Part shown: one piece after another, positions 1 to 5,665 of the stretch
How the letters are laid out: each line of letters begins with the position of its first letter
How positions within the stretch are numbered: the stretch's first letter is position 1
From: DATAEK01 sp036258055
GTDB taxonomy: Bacteria > Acidobacteriota > Vicinamibacteria > Vicinamibacterales > 2-12-FULL-66-21
DNA: 11,752 nucleotides
NCBI GenBank assembly: GCA_036258055.1
Contig: DATAEK010000440.1
Span: 1 to 11,752 of the forward strand
Direction: 5' to 3'
Position numbers and translations under genes: made by a program
The notes under the pieces: generated by a model
The model's database searches: none
The model's input: only the letters and a program-made list of their open reading frames with translations
What the model was told of the DNA's origin: nothing

Positions 1-203
1 AGTCGCAGTCGACAGTCAGTCGCAGCCGGCAGTCAGTCGGCAGTCGTAAGTCGTTGCTCGCTGTTGGCGACCCTGCCGACCGCGACTGCCGACTCACGAC
101 TGACTGACGACTGCCGACTGACTGACGATGCGACCGCCGACTGCCGACCGCCGACTCACTGACGACTGCGACTGTCGACTGTCGACTGCCGACTGGCGAC
201 TGC
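1..203. repeat. Heptamer-based inverted repeat element 1
   Basis: Low-complexity DNA built from CAGTCG-type units on the left (about 1-53, possibly continuing beyond the window edge) and their complement CGACTG on the right (about 84-203). A perfect 17-nt inverted pair lies at 30-46 and 108-124. On the right, the unit NCGACTG recurs at exactly 7-bp steps from 175 to 202, and a 14-nt block (97-110) recurs at 115-128. The spacer between arms (about 54-83) is not repetitive. An ATG at 128 opens a reading frame through the right arm into the downstream hydrolase gene, but the protein it would give there is only translated repeat. Confidence 0.85.
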
Positions 204-217
204 AGCGGAGCCGTCAG

Positions 218-247
218 TTGCCCTTCGCCTGCCGGCGATCCCATACT
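218..247 (+). promoter_or_regulatory. Candidate sigma70-type promoter for the serine hydrolase
   Basis: TTGCCC at 218-223 (4 of 6 to the -35 consensus) and CATACT at 242-247 (4 of 6 to the -10 consensus) are 18 bp apart. They would start transcription near 254, giving a leader of about 24 nt before the ATG at 278. The site lies just beyond repeat element 1. This is a motif match only; promoter consensus is poorly defined for this kind of GC-rich genome. Confidence 0.3.
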
Positions 248-277
248 GGGCGCGCTGCGTATACAAAAGGAATCCCG

Positions 278-1873
278 ATGTCCCGACGATTGGCACTAAC
301 GGCGATTGTTCTCCTGACCATCGTGGCCGGCCTTCCGCGACCGACGTCAGTCCGCGCACAGTCAGTGGCCGCGGCGCCTGTTGCAGGATTCAGCGATCCA
401 GACCGCCGCTCGAAGTTGGCCACTGCCTTCGCCGACATCGATCGCATGTTCGCCGACTTCGCGAAGGGAACCCACGTGCCAGGGGCCGCCTGGGGAATCG
501 TGATCGATGGCGAGCTGGCGCACTTGGGCGCCGCAGGAGTACGCGACGTGCGAACGAATGCGGCAGTCGACAGCGATACGGTCTTTCGCATCGCTTCGAT
601 GACCAAGAGCTTCACGGCCGTCGCCATTCTCAAGCTCAGAGACGAGGGCCGACTCTCGCTCGATGATCCCGCGGAGCGCTACGTGCCGGAGCTCAAGGAC
701 CTGCGCTATCCGACGACCGACTCTCCGCGGATCACGATCCGCCATCTTCTCTCTCATTCCGAAGGATTTCCCGAAGACAATCCCTGGGGCGACCAGCAAC
801 TGTCGAAGAGCGACGAGGACCTCTCGCGCATGCTGCGCGGCGGGATACCGTTTTCGAATCCGCCCGGTATCGCGTACGAGTATTCGAACTACGGCTTTGC
901 GATTCTGGGCCGGATCGTCTCCCGGGTTTCCGGGAAGCCGTACGACGAATACGTCTCCGCGAACATCCTTCAGCCTCTCGGGATGACCTCGACGACGCTG
1001 CATCCGTCGAAGGTGCCGGCGAACCGAATGGCCATCGGTTATCGGTGGGAAGATGAGCGGTGGAAGGAAGAACCAGCGCTCCCGCACGGCTCGTTTGGAT
1101 CGATGGGTGGCATGCTGACCTCGATCCGAGACTTGAGCCGATACGTCGCCATGTTCCTCGACGCGTGGCCACCGCACGACGGGCCGGAAACTGCTCCGCT
1201 TCGTCGTGCGTCGCTCCGTGAAATGCAGCAGCCCTGGCGTCCATCCGGCGTGCGGGTCGCGCGCGATGGCGCGACAGGAGCCACGCAACTGACCGCCAGC
1301 GCCTACGCGTTTGGCCTGGGCGTGACTCAGACTTGCGACTACCGCGCGGTGGTGGCGCACAGCGGCGGCCTGCCCGGATACGGATCGCTCATGCGCTGGC
1401 TGCCTGATTACGGGGTCGGGATCATCGCCTTCGGCAATCTCACCTACACCGGGTGGGGGCGCGTCGCCGGCGATGCCATCGATCGACTCGCAAAAAGCGG
1501 CGGACTGCAGCCGCGCGCCGTTCGACCGTCAGCGGATCTCGTTGCGGCACGAACTGCCGTCTCCAAGCTGATCGTGCAGTGGGACGACGCCCTTGCCGAC
1601 AGGATTGCGGCCGAAAACCTCTTTCTCGACCGCTCGAGAGATCGCCGTCGCAAGGAGCTCGACGAACTTCGCGCGAAAGTCGGCGCTTGCAGCCCGTCCG
1701 ATCAGTTCGACATCGTCGAAAATGCCCTCCGCGGCCAGTGGACGATGAGTTGTGAGCGCGGGAAGCTGCAGGTGGCGATTACGCTCGCGCCGACGACGCC
1801 GCCGACCGTGCAATTCATGGCCGTACGGCCTGCGCCGGCGGAGCCCCAACGCCCGAGCACGTGCACGCAGTGA
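278..1873 (+). CDS. Exported beta-lactamase-fold serine hydrolase (class C/PBP-like)
   Basis: A 531-residue protein of the Beta-lactamase family (PF00144), which covers class C beta-lactamases, DD-peptidases and esterases. All three active-site elements are present: SxxK as S107-M-T-K110, YxN as Y202-S-N204, and an HSG triad at 361-363 in place of KTG. An N-terminal signal peptide (about 1-27, cleavage probably after V25-R-A27) predicts a periplasmic protein. The ATG at 278 was chosen because AAAAGGA at 265-271 sits 6 nt upstream and a signal peptide follows at once; the in-frame ATG at 128 would only add 50 residues of translated repeat. After the catalytic domain a tail of about 110 residues (from about 420) has a charged helical stretch and two cysteines (C471, C492) that could form a disulfide. 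The HSG triad is common in esterase or peptidase-like members, so beta-lactam resistance should not be assumed. Substrate unknown. Confidence 0.9.
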   Translation: MSRRLALTAIVLLTIVAGLPRPTSVRAQSVAAAPVAGFSDPDRRSKLATAFADIDRMFADFAKGTHVPGAAWGIVIDGELAHLGAAGVRDVRTNAAVDSDTVFRIASMTKSFTAVAILKLRDEGRLSLDDPAERYVPELKDLRYPTTDSPRITIRHLLSHSEGFPEDNPWGDQQLSKSDEDLSRMLRGGIPFSNPPGIAYEYSNYGFAILGRIVSRVSGKPYDEYVSANILQPLGMTSTTLHPSKVPANRMAIGYRWEDERWKEEPALPHGSFGSMGGMLTSIRDLSRYVAMFLDAWPPHDGPETAPLRRASLREMQQPWRPSGVRVARDGATGATQLTASAYAFGLGVTQTCDYRAVVAHSGGLPGYGSLMRWLPDYGVGIIAFGNLTYTGWGRVAGDAIDRLAKSGGLQPRAVRPSADLVAARTAVSKLIVQWDDALADRIAAENLFLDRSRDRRRKELDELRAKVGACSPSDQFDIVENALRGQWTMSCERGKLQVAITLAPTTPPTVQFMAVRPAPAEPQRPSTCTQ

Positions 1874-1968
1874 GGCGGGCGATTCATCGGCTTCTCCTTG
1901 TTCGCGCTGTGAGGGTCAGTCATCCCTGACTGGAACTGACTCCACCAGCGTGGCAGGATCCCTCCGCT

Positions 1969-2349
1969 ATGGCCCCTGCAATCCTCGGTGCGGATGCCGT
2001 CGTCGCCTGGTTCGGCCGATGGCCGTCGTTTCACGACGCCGAAATCCTGTCCCTCCACATCAATCGCGGTGGGATGTCCGTGCTTCGGATTCACACATGG
2101 ACTCTCAGCACGAAAATGGATCGGATGGGCCGCTTCCTTCACGGACGCGAGGCCATTGTCGCCTTCGAGTTCGCTGGCATCAGGAGCTTGCGATTGCATG
2201 GAGAAGATGCCGACACGCAGAACGTGATTCAGGGACTCAGCATCGAACCGATCGACGACGCCTATCGTCTCCAACTCGCGCCGTCGCATGGCCTCGCTGG
2301 CGAATTGACAGTGGAGCAGATTGCCGTCCATGTCGAGCCGGGGCGTTGA
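1969..2349 (+). CDS. Imm50-family protein (immunity-type)
   Basis: A 126-residue cytosolic protein with no signal peptide or membrane segment. Residues 15-25 read F-G-R-W-P-S-F-H-D-A-E, the N-terminal signature I associate with the Imm50 family (PF15594). Those proteins are predicted immunity factors of polymorphic toxin systems but also occur alone. Alternating hydrophobic strands follow, as expected of a small alpha/beta or beta-rich protein. The start is ATG 1969; a weak AGGA at 1955-1958 lies 10 nt upstream. The gene begins 95 bp after the serine hydrolase stop on the same strand and ends convergently against the minus-strand block. No toxin or toxin fragment is seen on either side, so any protective role is inferred from the family only. 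Confidence 0.7.
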   Translation: MAPAILGADAVVAWFGRWPSFHDAEILSLHINRGGMSVLRIHTWTLSTKMDRMGRFLHGREAIVAFEFAGIRSLRLHGEDADTQNVIQGLSIEPIDDAYRLQLAPSHGLAGELTVEQIAVHVEPGR

Positions 2350-2397
2350 GCGATATGGCTCGATGTTGCGTGTCGTCGCAGGCCGAGGAGTACGACG

Positions 2398-2502
2398 CTA
2401 GGCAGTCACGAAGTTCACGTCCCAAGCGCCATCAACAGTAATAAACAGGAGCGTCTCCTCGACCGGATTCGTCCACGCCTGATGAACGATCTTGCTCGGC
2501 AT
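2398..2502 (-). pseudogene. C-terminal remnant of a cupin-domain protein
   Basis: A 34-codon frame begins MPSKIVHQAW, contains FITVDGAWDVNF and ends in TAG. This matches the last strands of small single-domain cupins, in which a conserved PxxxxH turn is followed by a strand ending in a DG-W motif. The rest of the cupin barrel is missing: upstream on this strand lies the end of the ABC ATPase gene (stop at 2558-2560). A perfect AAGGAGGT occurs at 2514-2521, 11 nt before the ATG, so translation of the stub is possible, although the same bases read as a Gly-Gly turn in another frame. It most likely is a decayed 3' end with a frameshift just before the methionine. The DNA at 2514-2548 is more AT-rich than its neighbours. 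The cupin assignment rests on short motifs, hence moderate confidence. Confidence 0.45.
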
Positions 2503-2557
2503 GTAGTTGAACGACCTCCTTGGTACCGATTTTCCGAAATGATATTTCAGGCGCCGC

Positions 2558-3370
2558 CTACACGTACAGCCGCCTGAGCATTTCCGCCGCTGACTCGTCG
2601 AGCTGCTCCGCGCGGCGAACCTCTTCGAACCGATGCAGCAAATCGTCGGCGCGCAGGCGCTGCTTTTCGGCGTCCGAGAAATCGTGGATCACTTCGCCGC
2701 GGTGCATCATGACGACCCGATCCCCGAGGTGGGCCGCCTGCTGCATCGAGTGCGTCACCATCAGCGTCGTCAACCGATCGCGTTTGACGATGGCGTCACT
2801 GAGCTGGGTGACCTGATCGGCACTCTTGGGATCGAGGGCCGCGGTGTGCTCGTCGAGCAGCAGCAGCTTGGGTTTCAGCCACGACGCCATCAGCAGCGTC
2901 AGCGCCTGGCGCTGGCCGCCCGAGAGGCTGCCGATGGGATTGTCGAGCCGCTCCTCGAGCCTCATGTTGAGACTGCGCACGCGGTCGCGGAACTCGTCGC
3001 GCATGGCGCGCGTGAGCGCCCAGCCGAGTCCGCGCGGCCGTCCCCGCCGCGCCGCGAGCACCAGGTTTTCCGCGATCGACATCGACGGTGCAGTGCCGCT
3101 GAACGGATTCTGGAACACGCGGCCGATGAGCGACGCGCGCCGATGTTCCGGCCAGGCCGTGATGTCCGTGCCGTCCAGCCGAATCGTGCCGCTGTCGATG
3201 AAGAAGCCTCCCGCAACAGCGGTGAGCAGCGTCGACTTTCCCGATCCGTTCGTGCCGATGACGATGACGAACGACCCCTGGTCAACGGTCAGGTCGACGC
3301 CCCGAAGCGCCCGCACTTCGTTCGGCGTGGCGGCGTTGAAGGTCTTGAACACGCGGCGGAGCTCGAGCAC
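2558..3370 (-). CDS. ABC transporter ATP-binding protein (TrpZ-like)
   Basis: A 270-residue ATPase that would power the importer encoded just upstream. All nucleotide-binding elements are present: Walker A G39-T-N-G-S-G-K45-S-T, Q-loop glutamine Q87, signature LSGGQ at 149-153, Walker B with D173-E174, and switch histidine H207. It belongs with the ATPases that pair with ABC_sub_bind proteins and BPD_transp_2 permeases. The GTG start at 3370 is favoured because AGGAGA at 3378-3383 is 7 nt upstream and it begins 2 bp after the permease stop, indicating translational coupling. The frame stays open much further upstream (to 3931), but that part lies wholly inside the permease gene and looks like an antisense-style artefact. 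It is the last gene of the minus-strand operon, and no clear terminator follows. Confidence 0.93.
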   Translation of the reverse strand: MLELRRVFKTFNAATPNEVRALRGVDLTVDQGSFVIVIGTNGSGKSTLLTAVAGGFFIDSGTIRLDGTDITAWPEHRRASLIGRVFQNPFSGTAPSMSIAENLVLAARRGRPRGLGWALTRAMRDEFRDRVRSLNMRLEERLDNPIGSLSGGQRQALTLLMASWLKPKLLLLDEHTAALDPKSADQVTQLSDAIVKRDRLTTLMVTHSMQQAAHLGDRVVMMHRGEVIHDFSDAEKQRLRADDLLHRFEEVRRAEQLDESAAEMLRRLYV

Positions 3371-3372
3371 CG

Positions 3373-4311
3373 CTACGTCTCCTGGGTTGCCAGGGTCCTC
3401 GTGCGCTTCAGCCGCTTCACGAGCGACGGAAGCACGAGGGCGATGAAAACGAAGACCGCGGTCACCAGCTTGAGATCGTTGGGATCGAGGCCGCCGCGCA
3501 GCGCCAGCGCGACGATGAGGCGGAAGAGCACCGAGCCCATGACGGCGCCGATGATGACGAACCCGAGATCGCGGACGCCGACCAGTGCCTCGCCGATGAT
3601 CACGCTGGCCAGCCCCCAGACGACCATCCCGATCCCCATCTGCACGTCGGCGAAGCCCTGATATTGAGTGAGAAGCGCGCCGGACATCGCAATCAGGCCG
3701 TTCGACAGGGCGAGCCCGAGCACGATCATGTTGTCGACGTCGACTCCGAGGGCACGAATCATCTGTGCGTTGTCGCCGGCGGCCTGCATCGCGGTGCCCA
3801 GATTGGTACGGAAGAAGACATAGAGCAGCGCGCCGACGGCAATCGAGACGACGAGCGCGAGCGCGAGGACGGCCGCGTCGCGCGTGCTCACCTCCCACCC
3901 GGAGATGTGCAAGCTCGATGTGCCCAGCCATCGGATTGCCGCGTTTTCTGCCATCGAGGCGAGCGTCCGCTCCGACAGGAGCGGGAGATTGCTCTTCCCC
4001 ATGATGTGCAGGTTCACGGAATAGAGCGCCGTCATGACCAGGATGCCGGACAGCAGCCCGTTGATCTTGAAACGGGTATGCAGCACCGCCGTCGTCGCGC
4101 CGGCCAGAGCGCCGGCGCCAAATGCCGCGACCGTGGCGGCAAGCGGGTTCACGTGACCGACCAGCAGGACGCCCGCGACGGCGCCTCCGAGCGTCACCGA
4201 TCCGTCGGCGGTGATATCTGGAAATGCAAAGACACGGAAGCTGATGAACACGCCGAACGCCAGCAGCGAGAGGATGAGGCCGATCGTGAACGCGCCGATC
4301 AGCAGCAGCAC
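3373..4311 (-). CDS. ABC transporter permease (BPD_transp_2, TrpY-like)
   Basis: A 312-residue integral membrane protein with about eight to nine hydrophobic segments. Family hallmarks are the FPDITADGS motif after the first helix, the LLSGILVMTALYSVNLHIMG stretch, and a WGLASVIIGE cytoplasmic loop that probably contacts the ATPase. These are typical of permeases partnering ABC_sub_bind (DUF534-type) binding proteins, such as the TrpY group. The start is uncertain: GTG at 4311 lies 1 nt after the preceding gene's stop and gives an N-terminus that enters the first helix directly; a TTG at 4329 would add six residues and overlap the STAS gene by 17 nt. Neither has a good ribosome binding site, so coupling to the upstream gene is likely. 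The stop at 3373-3375 is 2 bp before the ATPase start. Transport direction is presumed inward. Confidence 0.92.
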   Translation of the reverse strand: MLLLIGAFTIGLILSLLAFGVFISFRVFAFPDITADGSVTLGGAVAGVLLVGHVNPLAATVAAFGAGALAGATTAVLHTRFKINGLLSGILVMTALYSVNLHIMGKSNLPLLSERTLASMAENAAIRWLGTSSLHISGWEVSTRDAAVLALALVVSIAVGALLYVFFRTNLGTAMQAAGDNAQMIRALGVDVDNMIVLGLALSNGLIAMSGALLTQYQGFADVQMGIGMVVWGLASVIIGEALVGVRDLGFVIIGAVMGSVLFRLIVALALRGGLDPNDLKLVTAVFVFIALVLPSLVKRLKRTRTLATQET

Positions 4312-4312
4312 G

Positions 4313-5533
4313 TCAGGCCACCGGCGCAATCCAGCACGCGCCGCGAATGAGCTCGCTGTCCCCGGCGCCGGCCGCGCCGCGATCGTCGTTGATCAGATGC
4401 ATCACGCCCATGAGTTGATTCGGTTCGAAGAGCTCGGCGACCGTCTCGGCCAAATCGATCGATCCTTTCTGAATCGGCCGGAAGCGAAACGCCGCCGCAT
4501 GGACGTGTCCCACGGCGTCCGGCGCAATGGGCCGCAGCTGTTGCCCGTCACCGGCTGCCATCGTCCGGGCCACGATGCCCGCGGCGAGCGACACGCTGTG
4601 GGCGAACGTGCGTTCGGCGCTGAACGAAAGCCGGGTGCGCACCGCGGGGTGCGCAAAGAAATCACCACCGGTCAACGGCTGGGCGGGAGAGCGCTTGAGT
4701 GCGGCACCCACCAGTCCCGCGGTCTCGGCCACGACCACGAGGCCGATCATGTCAGTTGCTGCAAGTTTCAGGCAGGTAGTCGCAAGCTGGGAGAAGGTGA
4801 CGACGGTGCGCTCGGCCGGCTCGAATCTGATCAGCTGCGAGAAGGCGCCTTCGCACGCGAGCCCGTAGAGCACATGGACGTTCGCGCCAAGCGGACCACT
4901 GGTGACCAGGTAATCGGCGACGTTGGTGCCATCTCCAGGTTGATAGGCGGTCGCGCCTGCCACCGTGATCAGCTCACCGAAGCGCGACCGACAGTCCGAG
5001 AAGTCGTCGCCAAACGCGCCGATCCCGATCACGAACGCCGGCGCAATCCCGCCAAGGCAGACCGACGTCGCGTCGCTGCATTCGCCTTTCGCGAGCAGTT
5101 CCGGTGTGCCGAGTGCACGACATGTCAGGGTGCTGCTCGCGTCGAGGTCGAACACCTGCAAAAGGAGCCCATCGGCCGCGACGTGACGCCCGCCGCGACT
5201 GATGACAGTCGTTTGACTGCCTTCGACGGTGGCCGCGTCCACGAGCATCAGTTCGGCCAGATGTGTGATTTCGAGAATCCTCGCAACGGCGCGTGAGGGC
5301 CGCACCACCTGCAGCCGACCGCGAATACGCGTCAGCTCCTTGTAACGCTTCGCGAACACGCCGACGCCTGCCGAGCTCAGGAAGCTCACGTCCGAGCAAT
5401 CCAGGGCGATGCGATGATGCCCTTGACGGATCTCGCCGCCCAGTACCTCGTCGAGATGATCCGCCCAATAGCCGTCGATGCGGCCGTCGACTTTGAGTAG
5501 CAGCACGCCGCCGAACGTACGGGTGACGTTCAT
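4313..5533 (-). CDS. STAS-domain protein with a large C-terminal region of unknown function
   Basis: A 406-residue soluble protein. Residues 1 to about 105 form a STAS domain (anti-anti-sigma factor fold): a strand pair ending in the VDGRID turn, then ALDCSDVSFLSSAG, where S54 aligns with the phosphoserine of SpoIIAA and S53 replaces the usual preceding aspartate. Residues from about 110 to 406 make up a domain I do not recognise. It is rich in small residues and has glycine motifs such as GIGAFGDDF, a TVAGATAYQPGDGTN segment, a YGLACEGAFSQLIRFEP segment, and a conserved-looking RGACWIAPV end. No transmembrane segment or signal peptide is seen. The gene lies between the binding-protein gene and the permease, 1 nt from the latter, so it is very probably part of the importer. 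STAS proteins act in partner switching and, as in MlaB, can bind ABC ATPases; either role here is inference. The ATG at 5533 has only a weak AGAG at 5541-5544. Confidence 0.85.
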   Translation of the reverse strand: MNVTRTFGGVLLLKVDGRIDGYWADHLDEVLGGEIRQGHHRIALDCSDVSFLSSAGVGVFAKRYKELTRIRGRLQVVRPSRAVARILEITHLAELMLVDAATVEGSQTTVISRGGRHVAADGLLLQVFDLDASSTLTCRALGTPELLAKGECSDATSVCLGGIAPAFVIGIGAFGDDFSDCRSRFGELITVAGATAYQPGDGTNVADYLVTSGPLGANVHVLYGLACEGAFSQLIRFEPAERTVVTFSQLATTCLKLAATDMIGLVVVAETAGLVGAALKRSPAQPLTGGDFFAHPAVRTRLSFSAERTFAHSVSLAAGIVARTMAAGDGQQLRPIAPDAVGHVHAAAFRFRPIQKGSIDLAETVAELFEPNQLMGVMHLINDDRGAAGAGDSELIRGACWIAPVA

Positions 5534-5552
5534 GGTTGGTCTCTGGTATCTT

Positions 5553-5640
5553 CGCTGTCCGCTGTCCGCTGTCCGCTGTCCGCTGTCCGCTGTCGCTGCC
5601 CGAGCGGGCAGCGGTCAGCGAGGAGCGTCAGCGCCCAGCG
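5553..5640. repeat. Heptamer-based inverted repeat element 2
   Basis: Six perfect tandem copies of CGCTGTC occupy 5553-5594. After a short hairpin, degenerate inverted units ending in AGCG follow: GGCAGCG, GTCAGCG, AGGAGCG, a 6-nt TCAGCG and CCCAGCG (5607-5640). The two arms can pair over most of their length with mismatches and one-base slips. The element fills most of the 132-bp gap between the binding-protein gene and the STAS gene and so would be transcribed inside the operon mRNA. Confidence 0.85.
5594..5613 (-). other. Strong intercistronic RNA hairpin
   Basis: CGCTGCCC (5594-5601) and GGGCAGCG (5606-5613) form a perfect 8-bp GC-rich stem around a 4-nt loop. It is the core of repeat element 2 and lies about 60-80 nt before the STAS start on the minus strand. 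No T-run follows on the minus strand, so it does not look like a standard intrinsic terminator. It could block exonucleases or slow polymerase between the first and second cistrons. Confidence 0.6.
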
Positions 5641-5665
5641 GTACGATCAAGTTTGAACCACTTCT

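Noticed and set aside
1..203. CRISPR array
   Set aside because: The units are 7-bp, degenerate and contiguous with no unique spacers of constant length, and no cas genes are present.
128..277. In-frame N-terminal extension of the serine hydrolase from ATG 128
   Set aside because: It translates repeat element 1 into low-complexity residues, has no ribosome binding site, and would bury the signal peptide 50 residues in.
1915..1930. Terminator after the serine hydrolase
   Set aside because: Only a 5-bp stem (GTCAG/CTGAC) with a 6-nt loop and no T-run; too weak to call.
2633..3661. Long plus-strand open frame opposite the ATPase and permease
   Set aside because: It is the antisense shadow of the ABC genes; its composition is charged and repetitive, with no recognisable domain.
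3371..3931. Upstream extension of the ATPase frame over the permease gene
   Set aside because: The extra 187 residues are Arg/Ala-rich with no family features, and a well-placed ribosome binding site marks the GTG at 3370.
4211..5296. Plus-strand open frame of 361 codons opposite the STAS gene
   Set aside because: It lies antisense to the STAS gene and the start of the permease; it has no domain signature and an Arg/His-rich composition typical of GC-rich shadows.
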